Shown here piece after piece: positions 25,293-34,200 of a DNA stretch of 64,000 nt. The notes under the pieces are model-generated. The model saw only the letters and a list, made by a program, of their open reading frames with translations, ran no database searches and was not told the DNA's origin. Origin of the DNA: CAWCLK01 sp963796225 (GTDB taxonomy: Bacteria > Actinomycetota > Nitriliruptoria > Nitriliruptorales > Nitriliruptoraceae); assembly GCA_963796225.1 (NCBI GenBank), contig CAWCLK010000052.1, positions 36,893-100,892 of the forward strand. The letters are read 5' to 3'. A program made the translations under genes and the position numbers. Positions within the stretch are counted from its first letter, which is position 1, and each line of letters starts with the position of its first letter.

Positions 25293-25867
25293 GTTGCGCT
25301 CCTCACGTGGGACAGGAACATCTGCGCGGCCTCGTGACTGAGGCGGCGCCATCGGTCACCGTCGGGGTCGTTGGCCAGCTGCTGCGAGGCCAGCCCCGAC
25401 GTCAGTGCCGACAGCAGGTCGAGGTCGCGGGGGTCGTCGACCCCGAGCTCGCCCAGCTGCTCGGTCATCCGCGCATAGGAGGCGACCGAGACGGCATACG
25501 ACTCGGGTGACGGCTCCCAGCCAGGCACCGCCCGGGTGAACATCAGCTGGTAGCGCGGCACCGAGGCGTGACAGAAGTCGACGAAGGCTTCGATCACGCC
25601 GGCTACCGACTCCACCGGGTTGTCCGGGTCGATCGTGAAGTCGTCCATCTTGGCGCGCAGCGCCCGGTAGCCGGCGGCGAACATCTCGTCGTAGATCGCC
25701 GCCTTGCTGTCGTAGTAGGTGTACAGCGACGGGGCCCGCATCCCGACCTCGCCGGCGAGGTCCCGCAGGGAGAGACCGGCGATGCCGTCACGCTCGGCCA
25801 GCCGCCAAGCGGCCTCGAGGATCTCGCGTCGCGTCTGCTCGCGACGCCGGGTGCGCACGTCGGTCAC
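25289..25867 (-). CDS. TetR family repressor
   Basis: The 192-residue product has a TetR helix-turn-helix in residues about 8-58 (RREILEAAWRLAERDGIAGL then LRDLAGEVGMRAPSLYTYYD). A ligand-binding helical domain follows, with AFVDFCHASVPRYQLMFTRA of the WHG-type C terminus. The GTG at 25867 follows GAGAAGG; an ATG at 25894 is also in frame. An imperfect palindrome lies about 33 bases upstream. It is first in an operon with the two thiol enzymes and is probably autoregulated. Confidence 0.88.
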   Translation of the reverse strand: MTDVRTRRREQTRREILEAAWRLAERDGIAGLSLRDLAGEVGMRAPSLYTYYDSKAAIYDEMFAAGYRALRAKMDDFTIDPDNPVESVAGVIEAFVDFCHASVPRYQLMFTRAVPGWEPSPESYAVSVASYARMTEQLGELGVDDPRDLDLLSALTSGLASQQLANDPDGDRWRRLSHEAAQMFLSHVRSAT

Positions 25868-25899
25868 TGCCGGCCTTCTCGCTCGTCCTATCAAGATTC

Positions 25900-25925
25900 G
25901 GTTTTTCTAACACCATTAGGAAACC
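25900..25925. promoter_or_regulatory. Candidate TetR operator
   Basis: GGTTTTTCTAA and TTAGGAAACC form an imperfect inverted repeat around a five-base centre. Seven of eight inner positions match (TTTTCTAA against TTTCCTAA). It sits 33 bases ahead of the TetR start in the most AT-rich spot of the neighbourhood, where a promoter is expected. Autoregulation through this site is inferred. Confidence 0.5.
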
Positions 25926-26196
25926 ATGTCTCAGAGGATCGATGTCAATCGGCGCGACTCCGGAGTCGAGGCGGATCGTCGGACGACTCGCCGGAGCGTG
26001 CCACCGACGACGTGTACAGGGCGGCCTGCCGGTGATCGCGTTCGACCTCGACAACACTTGGCTTCGACGACAGCAGCGCGATGTCCACCAGCCTCCAGAT
26101 CTCGGCGCCCGCCGTCGGCGGTCCCCGACCTGGTGGGGAACGCCGGCGCTGCGATGACCGACGCGTCACCTATTCCTATGGTTCGGTGCCCACCTG

Positions 26197-26484
26197 ATGT
26201 CCTCGACGGACAGGCATGCCATGGCGACGAGCCTGACGACCATCCGGAGCAAGGCCGATGCCCTCGGCAAGCTGCTCCGGACGAACGACGAGGAGCACCC
26301 TCGGCTCCGTCGAGAAGGTGTACATGCCCCCCACCATCGCCTGCTCGCCAGGCTGCACGTCATCCCATCCAGGGTCGACGCCATGCTGACGCGCATGAAT
26401 CACAACGCCGACTCCTACGTCGAGGCGGAGCTGCTCGGCCTGCTCACTCTCAACTGGAAACTCGTCGCCACGAAGCCCGCGTGA
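26197..26484 (+). CDS. Hypothetical protein
   Basis: A 95-residue frame with strong G/C bias at third codon positions runs from the ATG at 26197 (or 26221) to the TGA at 26484. It contains TIRSKADALGKLLRTNDEEH and a helical end SYVEAELLGLLTLNWKL. I recognise no family, and there is no clear ribosome-binding site. The preceding 270 bases (25926-26196) show only scraps, including VIAFDLDNTWL, which looks like the first strand of a HAD phosphatase but does not extend. Confidence 0.45.
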   Translation: MSSTDRHAMATSLTTIRSKADALGKLLRTNDEEHPRLRREGVHAPHHRLLARLHVIPSRVDAMLTRMNHNADSYVEAELLGLLTLNWKLVATKPA

Positions 26485-26588
26485 CGTGACCGAGCAACCA
26501 GACCCCGTGGCCGTCGCTGCTCGACTCGACCTCCAACCAGCTAGACGGCTGGCCGGTCGTGGTGGTCTCGGGGGTGAGTCGAGACAGT

Positions 26589-27689
26589 TCACGCGGCAAC
26601 CTCTTCGGTGGCGGGGTAGTAGCGACGGCGGGCCCACAGGGCGACGTAGACCAGCCCGACCAGCACGGGGACCTCGATGAGCGGGCCGACGACACCGGCC
26701 AGGGCCTGGCCGGAGGTTGCCCCGAACACGCCGATGGCGACCGCGATGGCGAGTTCGAAGTTGTTGCCGGCGGCAGTGAACGCCAGGGTGGCGTTGCGGT
26801 CGTAGCCGAACCCGAGCTTGAGCCCGAGCGCGAACGCGCCGGTCCACATCAGCGCGAAGTAGGCCAGCAGCGGCAGTGCGATCCGGACCACGTCCCACGG
26901 CTGGGAGGTGATGGCCTCGCCCTGCAGGGCGAACAGCAGCACGACCGTGTACAGCAGCCCGTACAGCGCCCACGGCGAGATCCGCGGCAGGAACTGCTGC
27001 TCGTACCAGTCGCGGCCGCGGCGGGCCTCCCCGATGGTGCGGGATGCCCAGCCGGCGGCAAGGGGGATGCCGAGGAAGATCAGCACGGAGACGGCGATGT
27101 CGACGAAGGAGATGTCGAGTGCCTGCTGGTCCAGGCCGAGCCAGCCGGGCAGCACGGTCAGGTAGAACCATCCCAGTGCGGCGTAGGCGACGACCTGGAA
27201 CATCGAGTTGAGCGCGACCAGGAACGCGCCGGCCTCGTGGTCGCCGCAGGCCAGGTCGTTCCACACGAGCACCATTGCGATGCAGCGGGCGAGCCCGACG
27301 ATGATCAACCCGGTCCGGTAGGCGGGCAGGTCGGGCAGCATCAGCCACGCCAGCGTGAACATCAGTGCGGGGCCGACCAGCCAGTTGAGCACGAGCGAGG
27401 TGGCGAGCAGCCGCCGGTCGGTTGCGACCCGGTCGAGTTCGCGGTAGCGGACCTTGGCCAGCGGTGGGTACATCATCACCAGGAGTCCGGCCGCGATCGG
27501 CAGTGACACGGTGTCGAGCTTGGCGGCGTCGAGCAGGTCAGGTATCGCGGGCACGAGCCGGCCCAGGGCCAGGCCGGCGGCCATGGCCAGTCCGATCCAC
27601 ACGGGCAGGAACCGGTCGAGCAGCGACAGGCGCGTGAGCACCGCAGCCTCGGCAACGGCCGTCGGGGTCGTGGACGCGGGTGTGGTCAT
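26589..27689 (-). CDS. acr3: Acr3-type arsenite efflux transporter
   Basis: The 366-residue product has about ten transmembrane helices and the Acr3 signatures. MMYPPLAKVRYREL is in helix 2, VGLARCIAMVLVWNDLACGD carries the conserved arsenite-translocating cysteine, and GNNFELAIAVAIGVFG is near the end. It exports arsenite, driven by the membrane potential. It is the fourth gene of a minus-strand operon, with arsR, a permease and a thioredoxin-like protein upstream. Forty-odd bases separate it from the thioredoxin gene. Length and frame are normal. Confidence 0.93.
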   Translation of the reverse strand: MTTPASTTPTAVAEAAVLTRLSLLDRFLPVWIGLAMAAGLALGRLVPAIPDLLDAAKLDTVSLPIAAGLLVMMYPPLAKVRYRELDRVATDRRLLATSLVLNWLVGPALMFTLAWLMLPDLPAYRTGLIIVGLARCIAMVLVWNDLACGDHEAGAFLVALNSMFQVVAYAALGWFYLTVLPGWLGLDQQALDISFVDIAVSVLIFLGIPLAAGWASRTIGEARRGRDWYEQQFLPRISPWALYGLLYTVVLLFALQGEAITSQPWDVVRIALPLLAYFALMWTGAFALGLKLGFGYDRNATLAFTAAGNNFELAIAVAIGVFGATSGQALAGVVGPLIEVPVLVGLVYVALWARRRYYPATEEVAA

Positions 27690-27732
27690 CGGGGACCGTC
27701 CTGGAGCGGCCCTGCCGGCGCGGCACCCGTGG

Positions 27733-27990
27733 TCATGACGCACTCGCCCGTTGGCCGAGCAACTCGGCGATCTGGACCGCCGTCGGCACGCGTCCGGTCG
27801 ACACGACGTGACCGTCGACGACCAGTCCGGGGGTGGACATGACGCCGTAGCCGACGATGGCGGCGTAGTCGGTGACCTTGTCCAGGGTGGCGTCCAGGCC
27901 GAGATCGGCGACAGCCTGGCGGGTGTTGGCCTCCAGCGCCTGGCAGTTGGGGCAGCCGGGGCCGAGGATCTCGATGTGCAGCGTGGGCAT
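27733..27990 (-). CDS. Small thioredoxin-like redox protein (CPNC)
   Basis: The 85-residue product starts with a beta strand, LHIEILGPGCPNCQALEANT, carrying the CPNC redox pair. The cis-proline loop STPGLVVDGHVVSTG follows. It belongs to the short thioredoxin-fold group often encoded beside metal permeases. It could pass electrons to the permease's cysteines or to an arsenic-handling enzyme. Its position between the permease and acr3 supports a role in arsenic resistance. AGGAG precedes the ATG. Confidence 0.85.
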   Translation of the reverse strand: MPTLHIEILGPGCPNCQALEANTRQAVADLGLDATLDKVTDYAAIVGYGVMSTPGLVVDGHVVSTGRVPTAVQIAELLGQRASAS

Positions 27991-28001
27991 GGCAGTGCTC
28001 C

Positions 28002-29072
28002 TCACAGGATCAGGTTGAACAGGAAGCCGACGAGCAGGATCCCGGCGGCGACCACGCCGGCGAACGTGGCGATCAGCTGGGGCTTGAGGACCCGGCGCAG
28101 CAGGATCATCTCGGGCAGCGACAGCGCGACGACCGACATCATGAAGGCGAGCACGGTGCCGATCGGCAGGCCCTTGGCGTACAGCGCCTCGACCAGGGGA
28201 AGCGCCCCGGCGGCGTTGGAGTACAGCGGGATGCCCAGCAGCGCCGCGGTCGGGACGGCCAGCGGGTTGTCGGGGCCGGCCCAGCGGGCGAACAGGTCCT
28301 CGGGCACCCAGCCGTGGATGGCGGCGCCGACACCGATGCCGACCAGCAGGAACGGCCAGATCTTGCCCAGGATCGTGCGGACCTCGGCCCGTCCGGTCGC
28401 GAACCGGTCCGCCCACGACGGCCGGTCCTCCGGCAGGGCACCCGCGGTGGCGGTGCCGGCGAGGTCGTACACGAAGGGCTCGACCCAGCCCTCGAGCCGC
28501 ATCCGTCCGAGCACGAACCCCGCGACCACCGCCAGGGACAGCCCGGCCGCCAGGTACAGGGCGGCGACCTGCCAGCCGAACAGGCCGTAGAGCAGCACGA
28601 CCGCGACCTCGTTGACCAGCGGTGAGGCGATCAGGAACGACAGCGTCACCCCCAACGGGATGCCGGCGGACACGAACCCGATGAACGCCGGCACCGCCGA
28701 GCACGAGCAGAACGGCGTCGCGACCCCCAGACTCGCTGCGACCACGTTGCCGACGCCCTCCCGGCGGCCACCCAGCAACGCCCGGGTGCGCTCCAGGGTG
28801 ATGAACGTGCGTGCCACCGCGATCACGAACACGATCCCGGTCAGCAGCAGCGCGATCTTGACGGTGTCGTAGAAGAAGAAGTGGACCGCGTCCCCCCACC
28901 GGGAGCCTTCCGTCAGCCCGGCCCAGCCGTACACGACCGTGTCCCACACGCGGCCGTTGACCACGTACAGGCCCCACCAGACCACGGCCGCTGCAGCGAC
29001 CTCCAGCCCGAGATGCGGCGCGGGGCGGCTCGGTGTGGGTGCCGGCGCTGGCGGGGCAGGGGAGATGGCCAT
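28002..29072 (-). CDS. ArsP/DUF318-type permease
   Basis: The 356-residue membrane protein has eight or so helices and the paired cysteine motif TPFCSCSAVPAFIGF near residue 123. A matching second-half element is GIPLYSNAAGALPLVEAL. Proteins of this permease family include ArsP, which exports trivalent organoarsenicals, and the Cys motif is characteristic. SFLIASPLVNEVAV is also conserved. The ATG overlaps the arsR stop as TGATG. Substrate could be organic arsenic or another soft metal; the operon favours arsenic. Confidence 0.87.
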   Translation of the reverse strand: MAISPAPPAPAPTPSRPAPHLGLEVAAAAVVWWGLYVVNGRVWDTVVYGWAGLTEGSRWGDAVHFFFYDTVKIALLLTGIVFVIAVARTFITLERTRALLGGRREGVGNVVAASLGVATPFCSCSAVPAFIGFVSAGIPLGVTLSFLIASPLVNEVAVVLLYGLFGWQVAALYLAAGLSLAVVAGFVLGRMRLEGWVEPFVYDLAGTATAGALPEDRPSWADRFATGRAEVRTILGKIWPFLLVGIGVGAAIHGWVPEDLFARWAGPDNPLAVPTAALLGIPLYSNAAGALPLVEALYAKGLPIGTVLAFMMSVVALSLPEMILLRRVLKPQLIATFAGVVAAGILLVGFLFNLIL

Positions 29073-29392
29073 CAGACGATCCGCTCCGTGGTGGTGCCGG
29101 GCACGGCATCGCGCGTCGCGGCCAGCGCTGCATCGTCGAGGGCGTAGTCGACCCACCGGCCCCGCCTGGTCGCGGTCACGAGTCCGGCCTCCCGCAACAC
29201 CTTCAGGTGGTAGGACAGCACGTTGGCAGCAACGGGCACCGCCTCGTTCACGTCGCAGACGCACCGTGGCTGGCCCGACAGGGTCTGCAGGATGGCCAGC
29301 CGGGTCGGGTCCGCCAGGGCCGCGAACCTGGCCACCGACTCCGCGGAGATCGATTCGAGGTCGATTGTTTCAAGAACTGTCGAAGTGTCCAT
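29072..29392 (-). CDS. arsR: ArsR/SmtB arsenite-responsive repressor
   Basis: The 106-residue product is a winged-helix regulator: LADPTRLAILQTLSGQPRCV leads into CVCDVNEAV, the ELCVCDL-type arsenic-binding cysteines, followed by NVLSYHLKVLREAGLV as recognition helix and RRGRWVDYALDD as wing. It represses the ars operon until arsenite binds. The first codons are less GC-rich than the rest and contain an imperfect TTCGA-N6-TTGAA palindrome (29366-29382), which may be part of the operator. It is first in the four-gene operon. Confidence 0.92.
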   Translation of the reverse strand: MDTSTVLETIDLESISAESVARFAALADPTRLAILQTLSGQPRCVCDVNEAVPVAANVLSYHLKVLREAGLVTATRRGRWVDYALDDAALAATRDAVPGTTTERIV

Positions 29393-29740
29393 GCCTCGAG
29401 TGTCGGCTCGCGCCCGAGTCACGGCACAGGTCGACCGGCCCCCTGCGCGTAGTCCAGAGGTCCCATGGCGTGACCCGCGCCGGACCTTCGGATCTACCGC
29501 TCGAGCGGGTGCGGCGGCGTCCCCCTTCCTCACCCGCGAGGCGTGGTCCGGCTCCGGCGACCGTCTGCGGCGATCGCTCGTGAGCGCTCGGCCTCCGACA
29601 GACTCCGCGCAGAGCCACGGTGATGGCGACGGGCCTCTCAGGCAGAGGCGTTCGGCCCTTTCGGTTTCGGTGCGTGCAGGGATGGTGGAACGACGAGGCG
29701 CGGGTGCGCCGCCGGAGAAGGTCTCGATGAACCTCCCGGA
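29393..29740. other. Intergenic region between arsR and a membrane protein gene
   Basis: This is a divergent gap of about 350 bases. I see no coding frame with codon bias. It should hold the ars promoter on the minus strand and the promoter of the plus-strand membrane gene, but no clear -10/-35 pair is visible. Confidence 0.35.
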
Positions 29741-30505
29741 ATGCTTGATGCGCATGGGATGAACATGAGTGCTGACGTTCTGCTCGGTCGATCCGAAGCG
29801 CCGACGACGGACGTCGACGATGGCAACAGGTGGCATGGCGCGATCAGGGTCGCGGGGCGGGCCGCCCTGGTGTCGGTGGTTCTCACCTTCGTGCAGGTGT
29901 GGGTGTACGTCCAGTGGCCGCCACCGGAGTCGGTGGAGGGCTTCTACGCGTTGTTCGCTGACAACCCCTTCCTGGGGTTGCTCTCGCTGGACCTGCTGTT
30001 CATCGTGAACAACGTCCTGGTCCTTCTGGTCTACCTCGGGCTGTTCCTGGTTCTCGGACGTCGCTACCCGTCCGCGGTGACCATCGGCCTGCTGTTGGGT
30101 TCGGTGGGCGTTGCTGCCTACATGGCCTCGAACACCGGCTTCGAGATGATGTCACTGGCCCATGCCTACGAGACAGCGGACACCGCCGGGCAGACGGTCC
30201 TCCTGGGGGCGGGAGAGGCCACGTTGGCGGTGTTCACGGGAACGGCCTTCGACATCTACTACATCCTGAACGCGATCGCCCTCCTCCTCTTCGCCGGCGC
30301 CGTGTTCGCCTCCGACCGGTTCAGCCGAGCCACTGGCGTCTGGGGGCTGATCGCTGCCGTCCTGATGACGATCCCCTCCACCGCGGGAACGATCGGCATG
30401 ATCTTCGCCCTCGCGTCGCTCGTGCCGTGGGTGGTGTTCGCGGCTCTCGCCGGTCGTCAACTGCTCCGTCTGGCAACCATGGCGACGCAAGTCGAGGTGC
30501 CGTGA
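29741..30505 (+). CDS. Six-helix membrane protein, DUF4386-like
   Basis: The product of up to 254 residues has six hydrophobic helices with NPFLGLLSLDLLFIVNNVLV after the first, NTGFEMMSLAHAYE between helices three and four, and FDIYYILNAIALLLFAG in the fifth. The pattern is like DUF4386 proteins of unknown function. Three ATGs lie close together (29741, 29759, 29765), and none has a decisive ribosome-binding site. It converges with the YigZ-family gene. GC is lower than average. Confidence 0.65.
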   Translation: MLDAHGMNMSADVLLGRSEAPTTDVDDGNRWHGAIRVAGRAALVSVVLTFVQVWVYVQWPPPESVEGFYALFADNPFLGLLSLDLLFIVNNVLVLLVYLGLFLVLGRRYPSAVTIGLLLGSVGVAAYMASNTGFEMMSLAHAYETADTAGQTVLLGAGEATLAVFTGTAFDIYYILNAIALLLFAGAVFASDRFSRATGVWGLIAAVLMTIPSTAGTIGMIFALASLVPWVVFAALAGRQLLRLATMATQVEVP

Positions 30506-30533
30506 TCCCGCGCCACCCCCGCCGGTCGGGCCG

Positions 30534-31136
30534 TCACGTCGGCCTGACCCGCCCCGCGGTCGCCTCAGTCATCGCGTCGACGAAGGCGGTGGCGCGCGAG
30601 CGCGGCACGGCGACGCGGGCAACCACCTGCGCCCCGTAGTCGGCGTCGAGGACGACGGCGTCGTGAGCGGCGAGCACGGCCTCCACCGTGCCGGACAGCT
30701 CGTAGGGGTGGGTCACCGACAGCGTGGTCATGACGGGACGCTCCACCACCGGGGCGTCGGCCAGCACGGCAGCGGCCGCCGCCCCGTAGGCCCGCACCAG
30801 TCCCCCACGCCCGAGCTTGGTCCCGCCGAACCAGCGGGTCACGACCACGACCACGTCGGCCAACCCCGACCCCTGCAGGTGACGGAGGATCGGGGCGCCG
30901 GCGGTGTCGCGGGGTTCGCCGTCGTCGTCGCTGCGCTCGCGCCCGTCCTCGAGCCGGAACGCCCAGCAGTGGTGGGTGGCGTCGGGGGTCTCGCCCCGCA
31001 GCCGGTCGACCACGGCGAGGGCCGCCGGCTCGTCGGTAGCCGGGGCGGCGTCCGCGACGAAGCGGGATCCCTTCACCTTCTCGAGCTCGACCCGGTGGGG
31101 GCGGACGAGGGTGCGGACGAGGTCGGGCGGCTCCAT
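30534..31136 (-). CDS. YigZ/IMPACT family protein
   Basis: The 200-residue product carries the UPF0029 N-terminal domain: KVKGSRFVADAAP, ATHHCWAFRL, SDDDGEPRDTAGAPIL and RWFGGTKLGRGGLVRAYG. A ferredoxin-like C-terminal domain (YELSGTVEAVLAAHDAVVLD) follows. Members bind ribosomes or regulate translation; the human homologue IMPACT controls GCN2. Motifs and length are normal. It stands alone on the minus strand. Confidence 0.9.
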   Translation of the reverse strand: MEPPDLVRTLVRPHRVELEKVKGSRFVADAAPATDEPAALAVVDRLRGETPDATHHCWAFRLEDGRERSDDDGEPRDTAGAPILRHLQGSGLADVVVVVTRWFGGTKLGRGGLVRAYGAAAAAVLADAPVVERPVMTTLSVTHPYELSGTVEAVLAAHDAVVLDADYGAQVVARVAVPRSRATAFVDAMTEATAGRVRPT

Positions 31137-31290
31137 GCCGCCCGACCGTAGACCGTCAGCGCACGGGCCTCCGACGGCGGGTGCGCACGCCGGCCAGGCC
31201 GAGCACAGACCGAGAGCACCGCCAGGACCATGGCGCTCCCCGCGCCCCGGCGCGGAGGCCGGCACGATCGGACGGCTGCTCCCGGTCACG

Positions 31291-34200
31291 TCACCTCGCC
31301 AGGGCGACCGGGGCGCCGGTCGCGTCGGCCGTGCGTCCCGCCGCGGCCGGTCTCGCGACCCGGCCGTGGCCGGCGGCGTCGGCCGGTACGCCGCCCGCAC
31401 CGCCGACGGGGCCGACCTCGACCGCGGCGACTGCCGAGCCGTTGCCGGCGTCGTCGTAGGCGCGCACGAGCACCGTGCTGCGGCCACGCCGCCCGGTGTC
31501 GACCGTGAGCTGCTCCGGCGTCCCGTCCGGTCCCGAGACCGGCACGTCGGTGGCGACCGGGGTGGCCGCCAGCCAGTCCGTCGACCGCCCCGGGGCGACG
31601 CGCACCTCGTAGGACGACGCCGTCCCGCACCGGCGGTCGTCGCCCGTGGCGGTGAAGGTCAGCGTGGCGCGGGTCCCCTCCGTCACCGCGTCCAGCGCCC
31701 CGACTGGCGCGGGGCGTTCGGCGTCGACGGTGTGGTTGCCGGTGTTGGCTGCGTCGTGGCCGTACTCGGGCCATTCGGCGGTCGCCGTGCAGGCGGCATC
31801 GGTGCCCGCCTCGATCGGCGTGGGCCACAGCCGCAGGTACCCCTCGCGGGTCACGTCGGTCAGGTGGGCAGGCGGTCGTCGCCCGGGCAGGGGTGGGTCC
31901 CCGACGGTGGCGGCCGCGACCGTCCACCCGCCGGTGAAGTGGCGGGTGGCGGTGGCGTCGCCGCCGACCAGGCCAGCGGCGACCGTGTCCCCCACGGCGG
32001 TGGACTGGATGGCCTCGGCGAGCCCGTCACCCGTGACGTCGGCGACGACCGGGGGCGTGAAGAACTGGAGGTCGTTCACGACGACGGGGAAGCCGGGTTC
32101 GGCCTCGCCGGTCGGCACGCTGGCGTTCCATGCCAGCAGGTGGTCCTCCGCCCCGAGCTGGTCGCCCTCGACCAGCACGTCGAGCAGGCGCTTCAGGCCC
32201 GCGCCCGGACCGACCAGCGACAGGTGCTGCCCGCCGTCGAGCGACCCGACGGCCATGGACCCGAGCGCCACCAGGCTGGGCTGATCCGTGGCGCGGGATC
32301 CGACTCCCCCCGTGTCGACAGGGTGCGGTACTTCCCGTCGGGGCCCTCCCCCAGCCACGACGAGCCGTCGTGGTCGAGGACGTAGGCGGGCCCGTCGGCC
32401 GAAGCCACGCCGACCTCGAGGGTGCCGTCGTCCTCGGCGTCGTACAGCACCGCCTGCGTGTTCGGTCCGGCGGCGACATAGGGCAGCAGGTCGAGCACGG
32501 TCAGGGCGATCGGGACCGGCCACCCGTCCACGTAGGCCTGGTCCTGGGTGTGCGGGGTCGCCCGCGTGGCGTCGGACTCGGGCGTCGCCGCGCCCGTGTG
32601 GTGCAGGGCGTACACGCGGGTGTTCCCGGACCCGGCCGCGGCGTCGAGCGCCGTCGGCACCGGGATCGAGGACGGTGGCGTTGACGTCCTCGCTGTACTC
32701 CTCGTTGACGCTGGCCACGACCTCGAGGTCGCCGTCCCCGTCGAGGTCGCCGAGCGACGGTGACACCAGGATCTTGGTGCCGAGCGACGGCGCGGCGTCC
32801 TCGGTGTACTGGAACCAGTGGGTCGTGGGGTCCATGGCCGCGACCTTGGACGGGTCGCGCAGCAGCACCGGCCACCCGTCGACCGGGGTCCCGTCGGCGT
32901 GCCAGGCGTACACGTGGGCGTCGTTCGCGCCGACCACGAGCTCGAGCCCCGGCGTGTCGGGGTCGAGGTCCCCCACCGCGGGGGCGGAGTTGATGCCCCA
33001 GTCCACCGCGTTCCAGCGGTCACGCACCCGTTCGGCATCACCGTGCACGGCGTCGGCCGGCGTGCCCTGGTCCGGGAGGCTGGCGAAGTCGTCGCACAGG
33101 CCGTCGCCGCCGGCCGCCAGTCCGCGCCCCTCGCAGCTGGGTTCCTGGGACAGGGTTCGGTCGACCGACGTCGGGAACCCCGGCCGGGGCTGGCCGGTGT
33201 GCTCCCACACGTGCAGGCGTCCCTCGAGGTCGCCGATGGCCACCTCGAGGTCCCCGTCGTCGTCGAGGTCGGCGGTGGCCAGCGTCCCGAGCAGCACCGC
33301 GGTGTGGACGGCGTCGGTGACCTCGCCGCGGGTGAAGGCGTTGTCCACGGGGGTCACGCCGTCGCCGGCCGCGTGACGCTGCAGGCTCGGCAGCCGGTCG
33401 ACGGTCACGGGCCACCCGGGCAGCTCCTCGCCCGTGGCGACGTCGGTGAACGCGTGGATCACGCCGTCGGTGGTGGGCAGCAGCAGCTCGTCGGTGCCAT
33501 CGCCGTCGAGGTCGTGGTAGCTCGGTGAACCCGCCCCGCCGGCATACCGGCCACGGGCACCGGTCGCGGCGTGGATGGCGTCCTGCACGGCGATGCCGTC
33601 GGTCCCCTCGGTGAAGGGCACGCCGAGGTCGTCGCGGACCACGGATTCCGTGGCCGGGTACACGTCGACCTGCTTCTGGCGCACGGCCTCGTTGTTGACC
33701 GTGTCGGCCGGGTCCACCGGATGGGCGATCACGCGGACCCGCAGCCGCACGGCGAACCGTTCGGGCTGGAACTCCGACGTCGGGTCGGTGGCCGGGTCGA
33801 AGGGGTTCAGCGCGGCGTCGCGCGTGGCGATGACGTCGGCGAGGTCGATGCGGGCGAGCTCGCCCTCCACCGCCGCCGTGTTGCCGGTCACGCGTGCCGC
33901 CTCGGTCCAGGGTCCGGTGGAGCGTTCGTCGGAGTCGGCCGGTGGGGCGATCCCGGGGTTCTGCGAGGCCGGGAACCGCTCGCCCTGCACGTGCGGAGCC
34001 CACTCGACGACGTAGTCGAAGGTGCCACCGTCGGCGGTCACGCGGTTCGCGGCCGCGCGCCCGTGGACCACGAGCTGGTCCGGGGCGGCCGGGTCGTCGG
34101 GGAGCAGCAGCTCGCCGGTCGCCTCGTCGTAGGCGTACTGCTGCCACCATCGCGGCCAGGTGATGTCGGCCTCGGGCGGGATGCGGTCCTGGGCCTCGAG

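Noticed and set aside
25945..26169. Minus-strand 74-codon frame
   Set aside because: It has no family match, no ribosome-binding site, and mixed codon bias. It may be noise or eroded sequence.
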